A DNA stretch of 64,000 nt from Saccharomycopsis phalli (Eukaryota; Ascomycota; Saccharomycetes; Ascoideales; Saccharomycopsidaceae). Positions 10,938 through 20,787 of this stretch are shown here, piece by piece; position 1 is the first letter of the stretch, and each line of letters begins with the position of its first letter. The notes below the pieces were generated by a model. That model worked only from the letters and a program-made list of their open reading frames with translations. It searched no databases and was not told where the DNA came from. The position numbers and the translations under genes were made by a program. The stretch covers positions 1-64,000 of the forward strand of contig CP073212.1 of NCBI GenBank assembly GCA_020342235.1, read 5' to 3'.

Positions 10938-11652
10938 ATGGACCAAAAAGATGAGGAACGTCCTGTCTCTGATAATCCTTATCACTCACTAGCTATTTCC
11001 GCTATTATTGCTGGAAAATATGAAGGTGTCGCACCAAATGCACAAGTTTTTATTATTCCTGTAATGTTTAGGGACGACTTTACACTGGATGACATTTTAA
11101 ACGGAGTTGGTCATGCAATCGATGATTATTACACATATCGTCTACAGTCTCATCACAAAGGTATCGTTATCAATATTAGTGTTGGCCATAAGGGTGATAC
11201 AATAGACCCTCTAGATTCAGCACTGAAATCTTTAGATGAATTTCTTGAAGATTATCCAAATGTTCATGTCGTGCTTGCATCAGGTAACAACAATGTGGAT
11301 GCTTGTAAAATTCCTTTGGTCAGTTCAGAAGAAGCAATAACCGTTGGCTCATGTAATTTCAAGGGTGCTGAATCCACTTTTTCAAACTGGGGAAGTTGTG
11401 TTGATTTCTTTGCCACTGGTGAGGATTTTTCAGTTGGAGGTTATTCAGTTGGAGGTACCTCAGTTGCCGCTCCTCAGGTAGCTGGCCTTATTGCTTATTT
11501 CATTTCAACTAACTCAAACTCCCAGAGCTCTTATGAAAATGGTGATCTCACTTTAAGACAGATGAAATAACATCTCATAAAACACTCGAACAAATATCCC
11601 ATGACTCTGCTTAAAGGTACCAAGGCCCCCTTAATCAAAAACGATATTAATT
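10938..11652 (+). pseudogene. Subtilisin-like protease, 5'-truncated pseudogene
   Basis: The catalytic core is clearly related to the genes at 1162 and 38358: His in HSLAISAIIAGK, Asn in LASGN, Ser in GGTSVAAPQV. The part that should carry the catalytic Asp, the propeptide and the signal peptide is missing; LTR-element gag sequence lies directly upstream. The frame also ends early at a TAA (11568-11570) right after RQMK, while the conserved tail (LLKGTKAPLI) continues in the same frame to a TGA at 11650-11652. The retroelement insertion seems to have destroyed the gene. Confidence 0.85.
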
Positions 11653-11670
11653 GATGCGTCTATAATTCCA

Positions 11671-11699
11671 CTCCTATATATATATATATATATATATTA
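11671..11699. repeat. TA dinucleotide microsatellite
   Basis: A short run of about 12 TA dinucleotides just downstream of the subtilase pseudogene. It has no evident function and marks the edge of the LTR-element block that follows. Confidence 0.85.
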
Positions 11700-12485
11700 A
11701 TTTAAGGTCCGGGATATCTCCTTTGTTCTAGTAGTATACCTTTTTGTTGAGGTTGAACACCACAAGTAAGTCACAGATAACGGAGGTCTGTTCTGTTGAA
11801 GATGTCGAAGATTTGAGAGATTAAGAAGATCGTCCTGTTGAAGATCTGAGAGAGATTAAGGAGATCGACCTATTGGGGATCTCATAAATTAAGGGGATGG
11901 ACGGTGGGGTCATACATTAAGGAGATCACCGGTACAGACATCAGAAGTTAAGGATAACTGAATGCATCTTAGAGAATAATATAAATAGGACAGAAAATAG
12001 CTAGAATAGTAACAAGAAGATGAATTATCTATAACAGTAGATATGGATGCCATTAGGATCTGTGCTAGATTACGACAGGTTATGAGTTACCCTGAAAGCG
12101 CGGCTGTTTTTCACCCGACAGAAAAGTTGCGAAGAGCTACCAGTTATGCTAGATGGGCAAAGGTGTTCGTTCAGAAGTTTGATCCGTATGGCATTGGTCT
12201 TGTTCAGTATCTTGTTAATGGGGGGTCGTGGTTTACCAGACAGTTCGCCCAATGGTGTATTGAGTAAAGCAGCTAATGGATTAGATGCTCTCAATGGAAT
12301 TTCATTGCAAAATGGATTGCCCAAAGATACTTATTAGAATATTAATGATCCTGTGAATCACATTATGTGGAGCTTTAGAGAAGCACTTAATAGTGGATCC
12401 TCTACCTCGAATGAAGCTGACCCTAGTATAGGTTCAGCTGTCAAAGGGGGAAAAGAGGTATCGGATTTCTGTATTGGGATTATTA

Positions 12486-12712
12486 GGAGACTTATTAAGA
12501 GACTTATGGAAAGTCAGGAGACTTATTAAGAGACTTATGAAAGTCAGGAGACTTATTAGGAGACTTATAGATAGTCAGGAGATTTATTGAGAGACTTATG
12601 AATAGTCAGGGGACTTATGGATAATCTGGAGACTTATTAAGAGACTTATGGATAGTCAGGAGATTTATTAGGGGACTTATGGATAGTTGGGAGATTTATT
12701 AGCAGACATGGA
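12486..12712. repeat. ~31-bp minisatellite inside the LTR element
   Basis: About seven imperfect tandem copies of a unit of about 31 bp built from GGAGACTTATTAAGAG, ACTTATGGATAGTCA and variants. The units drift in length and sequence. The array sits in the decayed interior of the LTR element. Confidence 0.8.
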
Positions 12713-13464
12713 TGTCAAGTGGCAAATAGATATGATTGACCAGGATAGTAATGACGCTCAGGAAGAACTAGTTTCATTGGCGAAGAAGCAAAGTTGGGCC
12801 AATGAAAGACAAGGACATGGTACCTAGGAACTTGTCATTATTGAAACAGATTATAGTGCTAATGGACCTGACAGTATTGAAGAAGTTAATGTTGTTGAAA
12901 CAGCTGTGATTAGTGAAGGAGCTGTGATTAGTGAAGGAGCTGTGATGATTTATGCAGCTGACACGATTGAAATTATCGATACAATGAAAGGAAATGAAAG
13001 TATTTTAGAAAGCATTGAAGTGTTGATTGAGCTTATTATTATCAGCAAGAGACAACTTCAGAGTAAAGGATCACTGCACTGAGCTGGTATAGTTAGAACT
13101 GATTAAAGTGGAAGATTTGGAAATAAAATTATTCATCAGTTTCATGGGAGCCCGTCATGGGTTGATATTTTCCTGATATTCTTAGCAAAATGGGGTAAAG
13201 GAATGGATGTATCAAGGCAGTTAAGTGAAGAGTTATGATAAATGCGAATAAAGAACCGGAGAAGTGCTGATGGAAAAACAGTTATGACTGATGGGTTATC
13301 AAGTTTTGATGAAATTCCATTGATGATGAGAGTCTACATATAATATGAAGCACTATGAGAATTGTCGGTTGTTTTATCCGACGAAACTAATTATTGCTAC
13401 GGTGACGCATGCTTAGTTTTTGATGAAGGTAGCTGCTATTATTCCGCTATGTCTATGGCGCAGG

Positions 13465-13548
13465 AAATTGAAGCGGAAGGCTTCAGAAACGATTGGTCGA
13501 AGAAATTGAAGCGGAAGGCTTCAGAAACGATTGATCGAAGAAATTGAA
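13465..13548. repeat. Short direct duplication (~38 bp, two copies)
   Basis: Two adjacent copies of a ~38-bp segment containing GAAGCGGAAGGCTTCAGAAA, followed by the start of a third. It lies within the decayed LTR-element interior. Confidence 0.75.
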
Positions 13549-13721
13549 GAAACTATAATTGGTGGTAGGGTCAAAGAAATGCTTTGGTGGTTAGAACCAT
13601 AGGATGAAGAAGAACTTGGTGCTGAAGAAATATTGCAGATGTGTTCACAAAGATTCTAGCAGATAGTAAATTCAATGAGTTAATTTCTGTGTGGAATGAG
13701 AAGCTCTCAGTTAAGAGAGGG

Positions 13722-14133
13722 TATTGAAGATATCGAAGATCTGAGAGATTAAATGTTGAAGATGGCGAAGATCCTAGAGATTAAGTGTTGAAAGTGTTGA
13801 AGGAACTAATGCATGTTGAAATACATCATGCATGATAAATAAGTTTGTACTAAGAGATAGTAATCTATTAGTACCATGAGGTCATACTTTTAGTGGTATA
13901 ATAGTAGTATGAGGTCATACTAATAGTAATCTAATAGTGTTATCAGGTCATACTAATAGTGAACTAAGAGTAATATGAGGTCATACTGATAATGAACTCA
14001 TGAGCTAAAGATAACTGAAGGCATCTCAGAAAGAATATAAATAGGACAGGAAATAGCTAGTATAGTAACAAGAAGATGAATTATCTATAACAGTAGATAT
14101 GGATGCCATAAGGATCTGTGCTAGATTACGACA
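13722..14133 (+). mobile_element. LTR, family 1 (type B)
   Basis: A 412-bp LTR in plus orientation, collinear with the reverse complement of the solo LTR at 9158-9572. It shares the TATTGAAG/TGTTGAAG start, the GAGGTCATACT subrepeats, an AATATAAATAGG block and the TACGACA end. Its right end directly abuts a fragment of a different LTR family at 14135. Confidence 0.85.
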
Positions 14134-14134
14134 A

Positions 14135-14235
14135 ATCCGATTATCCAAATCCTAAAGGAACAAAACAAATAATTAAGTAGTTTATAGTTCATCATAATAC
14201 TATTTCTAATTCAGACGATACTATTAACTACGACA
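14135..14235 (+). mobile_element. LTR fragment, family 2 (3' end)
   Basis: The last ~100 bp of a family-2 LTR: the TCCAAATCCTAAAGGAACAA block and the TTAACTACGACA terminus. It is truncated on its left by the family-1 LTR. Confidence 0.8.
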
Positions 14236-14433
14236 AAGTGTCGATGTCAATATCCTCGTCCATTGAGTGTGACATCGTTACAAACTTATACTAAGATATT
14301 TAGTTAATTATAGATGAGTTTTGTTCCTTTATAATTGAATAATCGGAACGGTAGTGATGATTGGATTGATTTATTTGTTCTTTTTTGAACTACGGAAAAT
14401 ATCCTCTCTTTATATGAGATAATATTCCCTTAT

Positions 14434-14778
14434 TGTCGTAGTTAATAGTATCATCTGAATTAGAAATAGTATTATGTGAACTATAAACTACTTAATTATT
14501 TGTTTTGTTCCTTTAGGATTTGGATAACCGGATTGGACTTTGCTAGATATAATGTCTAGCTGAACTGTTCAGTTGAATTGTGTGTTCTATAAGAAGGGAA
14601 CCCCTCCTTATATAGACTTTCTCCATCTCTTATCAGAATATTATCTTCCAATAATATCAATTCCAATATAACTGGAATTGGAGTATTCAGTCTTATCAAC
14701 ACCGGGAGTCAGTAATGTTCTTACCGACGCCGACGTCGCACAGGTGAAATTGTTCTGCAGTGGTTGTTAACCACGACA
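14434..14778 (-). mobile_element. LTR, family 2, solo, with CTTAT flanks
   Basis: 345 bp, TGTCGTAGTTAA...TTAACCACGACA, with 6-bp inverted ends TGTCGT/ACGACA. The flanking pentamer CTTAT occurs at 14429-14433 and 14779-14783. It is in minus orientation relative to the neighbouring family-2 copies at 14135 and 15092. Confidence 0.85.
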
Positions 14779-14892
14779 CTTATAAGATCCTATTGTTATG
14801 AGTTTCACTGAGCAAGACAACTAAGCGGTTATGCTGTTGTCTTGTTCAGTGAGTACATTCCAACGTAGAATTGTTTCTCCGTTATAAGTGTC
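14775..14892. repeat. Imperfect inverted repeat (hairpin)
   Basis: The inner arms 14806-14821 and 14836-14851 pair over 16 bp with one mismatch around a 14-nt loop. The outer arms 14775-14785 and 14882-14892 (GACACTTATAA / TTATAAGTGTC) pair over 11 bp. It sits between a minus- and a plus-oriented family-2 LTR. Similar but unpaired sequence follows the LTR at 22188. Confidence 0.7.
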
Positions 14893-15091
14893 TTACTTGT
14901 GGTTCTCAACCTCAACACAAAGCCATTGAGAGAAACGCCAGATTACGACACAAAACTCATCTATAATTTACTAAATATTTGAGTATAAGATTGTAACGAT
15001 GTCACACTCTCCAGAAGTTGATTTAGACATCAACAATATAGTATTCAAGCTAATATATTTTAGCTATTTTACCAACTCGTATTTTAGTCAC

Positions 15092-15435
15092 TGTCGTGGT
15101 TAACTAACCACTGCAGAATAGTGCGCATATGCAAGATCGGCGTCGGTAAAAACATCACTGGCCTCCAGCCTTGATTAAACTAAGGAATTCATCCAATAGT
15201 ATTGGAGACAATATTATTGGAGGATAGGGGTCTTAGAAGAGAATCGAACGTCTATATAAGGAGGTTTACCACTTTATAGTGAAATCACAACTTTCCTGAA
15301 CAATTCAGCTAGACATTATATGTAGCAGAGCCCAATCCGGTTATCCAAATCCTAAAGGAACACAACAAATTGTTATATAGTTTATAGTTCATTATAATAC
15401 TATGTCTGAGTCATACGGAAATATTAACTACGACA
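15092..15435 (+). mobile_element. LTR, family 2, solo
   Basis: 344 bp, TGTCGTGGTTAACTAACC...TTAACTACGACA. The flanking pentamers are GTCAC (15087-15091) and GTTAC (15436-15440), a one-mismatch target duplication. It appears inserted in an older family-3 LTR relic, whose end (ATATTTTAGCTATTTTACCA) lies just upstream at about 15055-15075. Confidence 0.85.
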
Positions 15436-15859
15436 GTTACTCTATTACAATTATTATTATATTATAGCGTCTGCATTATACTGCGTCTGTCAAACCACAT
15501 ATTTGGAGATTCTTGATACATGTGGCATATGATTGCTTTGCATCAACCTAAATTCATATTTAGAATTTCGACAGTGATGACATGAACAACAAGAATTTAG
15601 CGACAACTGTTACCAATTTATATGCCATATAGCATTTATTACATATTTTGTGTAGTATAGTAGCTAAGAGAGGAGTCGGCGAAATAGCTAAAAAATATTT
15701 GCTAGACTATTCTTTGAATAGTCTAATTATTAATGTCTTAATCTGGCGTTTCTCTCAATGGCTTCCATATCTTACTGTTGTAGATATTTTAACCGACACC
15801 GATATTGTATTAGTGAACTGATCTGCAGTGGTTTGTTAACCATAACAAAATACTTCAGC
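15436..15859. other. Intergenic with small LTR relics
   Basis: No gene. Minus-strand scraps of three LTR families are present: a family-3 end near 15665-15735, a family-1 end near 15740-15785, and a family-2 end near 15789-15850 (GCAGTGGTTTGTTAACCATAACA-like). The rest is AT-rich and unassigned. Confidence 0.5.
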
Positions 15860-16012
15860 ATGAGCGGTTGTATTGTTGATACATAGTACTTGTATCGGGT
15901 TTGTAAGGTTGGTTGGCAAACACTTTTTCAAGTGTGTTTCGTATTCCATGAGTGGAATCTAGTATTTCGTAAATGCGTGCTAGAATTCGAGCTTCCAATA
16001 GCACTGGGAAAC
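15860..16012 (-). mobile_element. LINE relic (lineage B), ORF2 3' end
   Basis: Minus-strand translation matches the C-terminal part of copy-B ORF2 (LLEARILARIYEILDSTHGIRNTLEK). It is about 150 bp and diverged from the young copies, so an older insertion. Confidence 0.75.
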
Positions 16013-16116
16013 TTCTGAAGTAAAGAATGACTAAACACTTCTCTGGTGAATTTGGATATGAAATAAACACGAGGAATATGGTGGAGTCTGAAGGAAGAGA
16101 CTAGATGCAGATATGC

Positions 16117-16128
16117 ATAACAAGACCT
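16117..16128. repeat. Target-site duplication of LINE-B, left copy
   Basis: The 12-mer ATAACAAGACCT recurs exactly at 21193-21204, immediately after the LINE tail. This fixes both ends of the element. Confidence 0.85.
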
Positions 16129-16132
16129 AAAA

Positions 16133-17590
16133 ATGAGTTCTTCCCAAATTGGTGAAACACAAAATGAGTTTGAACCCCCGGGCGACCCATTAGGGCCCCA
16201 AACAACAGCAAACCGCATGGATTCCCACGGCGAATCTATTAACCAACTTCAAATTGACCCAAGTGCCGCCAGGGCACCAGCAACACACACCAACGGCCAA
16301 ATTAAAAAATCCTATGGCCTCACCGAGGAGGACGAAACCGACCCCTCAGAACACGAAACAAGCGGATACAACACCCCACCGGGTGCCATCTCGCCACCCC
16401 CACAAACTTGGAACCGACAAAACGTCGAAGAAAAGCTTATCCAACCTTATGAAACTGACCACCCCTCCCAAAGCGGGAACTCAAATTACACATTTGAGGA
16501 CAGGGCTCGTGACGCTATACAGGCCTACGGAGTACTCACTAACGCAATCTCTGGGGCCGCCCGGTTTTACAAACTTGATTCAACCACCTTCCTCCGCCAA
16601 GCTGGACAGGAGGAAGCCATTCAATTTCTACAAACCCAACATGCATTCCTCGCACCCCCGGCCACCTCATCAAAACGTGGCCACACTGCAACCAGAACCA
16701 AAACCCGGGAGCAAAGACCAACTGGCAAAGACCTTGAAACAGCTGGCAGATTAGCGTATTACGTTAATCCTCAAAGTCGAACATGGAGTGCTGCAAAACG
16801 CATCCAATTCGAAGTTGAGTCCAAAGCCATCATTGACCAGTCGGCATGCAAGATCAGCATGATCAGCCTCACCGCGGCGCACCACTTCCGGGTCCACCTA
16901 AACGAACCCTTCACCGACGAAAACAAGTTGACACTCCAATCTGCGCTCGGATCACCAGGACCACTCAACACAAAACCATGGGTCTCACGGGTAATCCAAA
17001 ACGTCCCAGCAACCTTCTCCCCCGACAACGTCGCACTCGAAATTTCGAGAACCTTAAGAAATGCGCAGTGGGAAGGAGAAGCCTTGTGTTCCGCACCAAG
17101 ACCACTCATTAGCCCAGAAAACATGCCGGATTGGTCCACAATCCCTATCGAATGCACAAAACGCTACTCAGCTCGGTTATTCTTCCCGGACGAGGCAACA
17201 GCGCAATTCGCGTCAGAACAACGCTACTGCATCGAAGGAGAAATCCACAGACTAACCGAGTACAAGGGAAAGCGCAACATCCGGAAACGGACTCACCTTG
17301 ACCTCCTCAAAGAGTCACCGCGACGGCCACGCCGAAGCCGCGGCTCCAAGTCAAAAACGAGCCAACCATCTTCCATCCCTCCTGCTTCCACCGCACAAAG
17401 CGGCACACCGGGAAACCCAAACGCCACGAGTAACCCCTCCAGTCAACCCAAGATCCCAAAAGATCTAGTGATCAATACGACGGAGACTTACCCAGCTCCT
17501 GATGAGAACTCGACATCAAGATATAATCTACGGTCAAGTCGAACTCAGATGGTTTCCCACAGTGACTCAAGCCAAGTTGGATCACAATGA
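16133..17590 (+). CDS. LINE-B ORF1 protein
   Basis: 485 aa and intact. The N-terminal third is Pro/Thr/Glu-rich and probably disordered. The middle (about residues 250-395) shows an RRM-like pattern, with a VIQNVPATFSP strand and a RLFFPDEATAQFA strand, as in ORF1 proteins of several LINE clades. The C-terminus is basic and Ser/Arg-rich (RRPRRSRGSKSK). I see no CCHC knuckle. By analogy it binds element RNA and forms the RNP with ORF2; that is family knowledge. The stop codon overlaps the ORF2 start, suggesting stop-restart coupling. It is only distantly similar to LINE-A ORF1. Confidence 0.85.
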   Translation: MSSSQIGETQNEFEPPGDPLGPQTTANRMDSHGESINQLQIDPSAARAPATHTNGQIKKSYGLTEEDETDPSEHETSGYNTPPGAISPPPQTWNRQNVEEKLIQPYETDHPSQSGNSNYTFEDRARDAIQAYGVLTNAISGAARFYKLDSTTFLRQAGQEEAIQFLQTQHAFLAPPATSSKRGHTATRTKTREQRPTGKDLETAGRLAYYVNPQSRTWSAAKRIQFEVESKAIIDQSACKISMISLTAAHHFRVHLNEPFTDENKLTLQSALGSPGPLNTKPWVSRVIQNVPATFSPDNVALEISRTLRNAQWEGEALCSAPRPLISPENMPDWSTIPIECTKRYSARLFFPDEATAQFASEQRYCIEGEIHRLTEYKGKRNIRKRTHLDLLKESPRRPRRSRGSKSKTSQPSSIPPASTAQSGTPGNPNATSNPSSQPKIPKDLVINTTETYPAPDENSTSRYNLRSSRTQMVSHSDSSQVGSQ

Positions 17591-20500
17591 AGATAACAAT
17601 CATCTCGATCAACATCCAGAAACGAAGGCCGCATCTAGAAGCGGTCCTTGACCATTACAAGAATTCGGCAGTAATACTATTAGTCCAGGAGACTGCACGT
17701 CAGTGCAACCCCGATGAGACTTGCAACCACGCCGCCTATGACAAATATGATTACCTCCCTGAGGTAAACGACCAGTCAGCCCGACCTAGGGCCACGACAT
17801 ATGTTAACAAGAAAATTAAAGATCAACAATATGGCTACCGCACAAGGTATATCAATGAATTAAAAGATAGAGACTGTGTGGGAATCACCTTAGAATCACG
17901 AAAGCAAGTTGTAGACATCATCAACATCTACAATGCGCCGCACGATTCCAAGGCCCACCTCAAGTCCCGGTCGCTAAAACTAGTAAGAAACTACATTATA
18001 GACAAACAAGGAATTTTCAATGGAATTATCATGGGCGACCTCAATGCAGCCCACCCAGCCTTTACCTCTCGCAACATAGCAGGGGTGGAAGCACGGAAGG
18101 CCACACTGAGGATCGATGACATCATGGAAATGGGGAAACTCCAATGCCTTAACATCATCGACCAGCCCACACACCGTGACGGTAACACTCTTGATGTTAT
18201 ACTAATCAGCGATAAGTTGGAAGGGCAAGTGACACCACAGCCAAAGCTTCGGCAATTCGGCTCCGACCACTTCGGTCTTCGCGTATCACTCCGCCCTCCC
18301 GACATGTCGAACAAGATCAAGCCAAAAACGGTGCATAACTACTCTAAAACGGACTGGTCAAAGGTACGTGCAACACTAGATAAACGTCGGTTCGCAAGCG
18401 CCATCCACACAGAGGATGAACTAAACAAGGCATCCGCCAAGTTAACCCAGAGTCTAAGGCAACTAATTGACAGAAACACCCCGATGAAACTAGTAAATAG
18501 CCGCTCAAAAAGGTGGTTCACTCAAGAAGTCAAAGACGCGTATAGAACTGTCACAAGCCTCGCAATGGACAATCCAGAACGAAGCAATGCTCAGAAGGCC
18601 TTTCAGGAAACTGTTCAAAAAGCCAAATCCAAGTGCTGGAATGATTTCTTACTCAAGTTGGACCACACCACCATCTGGACTGCTTACAGATACACAAACC
18701 CAGCAAAGCGCCATAGAATGATGAAACTGTACGAGGAACAACACGAAGCCTTTGGCAAAACCTTTTACCCACAGATCACTGTAGGTGAGAGCCTCACGCC
18801 AGCTTCGTTCCAACCGCACAACACTCATTGGGACGACATCGAACCAATAACGAAGGAGGAAATATTCAACACCATCAGATACCTAAAGCTCAAAAAAGCT
18901 CCAGGTCCTGACCAGCTCACCGTTGGTCAAATCAGGGAGCTTTGGCATGGGAAAACCTTCCCTGACCAGTTGGAATTGATCTACAACGCGTGCCTCAAAC
19001 TTGGAGCATTCCCCAAACAGTGGAAAACCAGCATCACGGTAGTAATCCCGAAACCGGGAAAGGCCAATTACGAGACACCAAAATCATTTCGACCAATTAG
19101 CTTACTCAATATACTTGGGAAAATCTTCGAGTCAATCATGACCCAAAGATTGGTTGCCAAAATCCAACTTCCATCTTACCAATTTGGGGGGCGCAAAGGG
19201 TACTGCGCAACGGATGCGGTTACAACCTTAGTAAATAACCTCAAGGTCCACGCCCAGACTCACCTCAAGGACAACCAGAAAATGCCACTAGACAACTCCA
19301 GCCACTCCGGAGCAGTCCTAGTCGACATTGAAGGTGCCTTCAACAACATGAGCCACCCGATCCTACTACAAAAGATGCAGGCCGTCGGCGCTCCACCCGA
19401 GATAATTAATTGGACTAATAACTTCCTCCAGAACCGAAGCACTCAGCTAAAAATTGATGGACAGTTATCAGACCAGCACCTCCCCGTTACGTTCGGTGTC
19501 CCACAAGGCTCTCCAATCTCTCCAATCCTCTTCATGATCTACACCCACGACCTCTACAACCGGCTTGAGCGGAAAGGGGCTGTGGCTTTAGGATTCATTG
19601 ATGACATTACAATTGTCAAAACGGGATCCCGAGGCGACATTGAGCATACACTTCAACGATGCTTACAGGAATGCCATCAATGGGGTCAAGAGAATTTCAC
19701 AAGCTTTGACTATGGCCCGAAACTACAATACATACGATTCTTCCCGAATCGAAGACGGTTACCGAACTGTGAATCTAGCCTCCAACTTCCGAACGGAGGA
19801 CGAAAGGAGGAAACAAACGAGGTCAAGTTATTAGGCATTACCCTTGATTCAAGACTCAGCTTCAGGAGCCATCTAAAACAAACATTGTCCAAGATGCGCC
19901 GTACTGCTGAACAAATAAGGTACTTAAGCCGAATGACACGAGGAACCACGGGACGTACCACGATAATATTGTTCAAAACGTGCGCAGTCCCCATCATATC
20001 GTATGGACTCGAGGTGTTCTATAACAGCATGACAAAAACCCAATGGGGTCAGGTCAGTGTGATATTCAACTCAATCCTACGACTGGCGCTAGGCCTCCTC
20101 AGACCCACGTCCACCCCGATCATCTATATCGAAAGTGGTATTCCACCACCAACGATCCTACTCAAGTCCTTGGCAATAATGAAATCTATGAGATGGTTCA
20201 TGAATACATCACGCCAAAACCCAGTCCGCTCAAGTTTGTTCCAAACTACCACGATCAATGGAAGCACGAGAATCATAATTCCAAAGCGCCCTCTTATCCA
20301 GGACATGTTACAGGCAACAGCCCCTCACAATCCAGATATCAGAACGTTTGACGCAGCCGCTCGATTACTTGAACAACGCGCGGATTATGCACTAGAGGAA
20401 CAACGACTCGAGGACGACCCGCCACCGATGCAAGATCCAAGACGGACCCGCATCCAGATGCTCAAGAAAATAGCCTCAGACGCAGCAACCAAAGAGTGGC

Positions 20501-20787
20501 AAGCAATGATCACCTCAACCAGCGAATCATTCCCAAACCACTATAGGAACGCACGCAAAATCAGCACCACTCCTTTCAAAGTGCACCGAGACAAAACCAA
20601 GCTCCTCCTCACGGAAGCACTTGCAGGCCCCAAGGCAATCCTCAGTTTGGCATCACAACTACTCAGCGGAAAGAGCCTCACAGACGGATCGTTGCTCAAA
20701 TTATTTGGCAATGATGACCCAAAGTGCAAACGATGTGGGACTCACTCCCCTCCATCATACATGACCTACGATGCCCAGAGCTCCTAG
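17587..20787 (+). CDS. LINE-B ORF2: endonuclease and reverse transcriptase (C-terminus frameshifted)
   Basis: 1066 aa as it stands. The endonuclease domain has SINIQK at the start, VQE, D151 in MGDLNAAHP, and S226-D227-H228. The RT domain has KKAPGPDQL, VVIPKPGK, QFGGRKGYCATDA, D580 in VDIEGAFNN, FGVPQGSPISP, and D672-D673 in FIDD. No RNase H. The zinc-knuckle region starts (CKRCG) near the end, but a run of four C at about 20746-20750, five C in the copy at 9838, shifts the frame and ends the protein at 20787. The original frame would reach the TGA at 20937-20939, about 1117 aa. The catalytic domains are intact, so only the terminal ~50 residues are lost. Confidence 0.93.
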   Translation: MKITIISINIQKRRPHLEAVLDHYKNSAVILLVQETARQCNPDETCNHAAYDKYDYLPEVNDQSARPRATTYVNKKIKDQQYGYRTRYINELKDRDCVGITLESRKQVVDIINIYNAPHDSKAHLKSRSLKLVRNYIIDKQGIFNGIIMGDLNAAHPAFTSRNIAGVEARKATLRIDDIMEMGKLQCLNIIDQPTHRDGNTLDVILISDKLEGQVTPQPKLRQFGSDHFGLRVSLRPPDMSNKIKPKTVHNYSKTDWSKVRATLDKRRFASAIHTEDELNKASAKLTQSLRQLIDRNTPMKLVNSRSKRWFTQEVKDAYRTVTSLAMDNPERSNAQKAFQETVQKAKSKCWNDFLLKLDHTTIWTAYRYTNPAKRHRMMKLYEEQHEAFGKTFYPQITVGESLTPASFQPHNTHWDDIEPITKEEIFNTIRYLKLKKAPGPDQLTVGQIRELWHGKTFPDQLELIYNACLKLGAFPKQWKTSITVVIPKPGKANYETPKSFRPISLLNILGKIFESIMTQRLVAKIQLPSYQFGGRKGYCATDAVTTLVNNLKVHAQTHLKDNQKMPLDNSSHSGAVLVDIEGAFNNMSHPILLQKMQAVGAPPEIINWTNNFLQNRSTQLKIDGQLSDQHLPVTFGVPQGSPISPILFMIYTHDLYNRLERKGAVALGFIDDITIVKTGSRGDIEHTLQRCLQECHQWGQENFTSFDYGPKLQYIRFFPNRRRLPNCESSLQLPNGGRKEETNEVKLLGITLDSRLSFRSHLKQTLSKMRRTAEQIRYLSRMTRGTTGRTTIILFKTCAVPIISYGLEVFYNSMTKTQWGQVSVIFNSILRLALGLLRPTSTPIIYIESGIPPPTILLKSLAIMKSMRWFMNTSRQNPVRSSLFQTTTINGSTRIIIPKRPLIQDMLQATAPHNPDIRTFDAAARLLEQRADYALEEQRLEDDPPPMQDPRRTRIQMLKKIASDAATKEWQAMITSTSESFPNHYRNARKISTTPFKVHRDKTKLLLTEALAGPKAILSLASQLLSGKSLTDGSLLKLFGNDDPKCKRCGTHSPPSYMTYDAQSS

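Larger units (their letters stand above)
11794..14133 (+). mobile_element. Fossil LTR retrotransposon, family 1, with gag remnant
   Basis: The left LTR is 11794-12077 (TGTTGAAGAT...TACGACA). A gag-like frame starts inside this LTR at 12043 (MDAIRICARLRQVM) and continues with a copia-type motif (YARWAKVFV, VQYLVNG). The interior to about 13721 is short and decayed, with Glu-rich coding-like traces and minisatellites, and no pol is recognisable. The right LTR is 13722-14133. The two LTRs belong to different subtypes (A left, B right), so they may not be the ends of one insertion. The element is non-functional, with several breaks. Confidence 0.75.
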
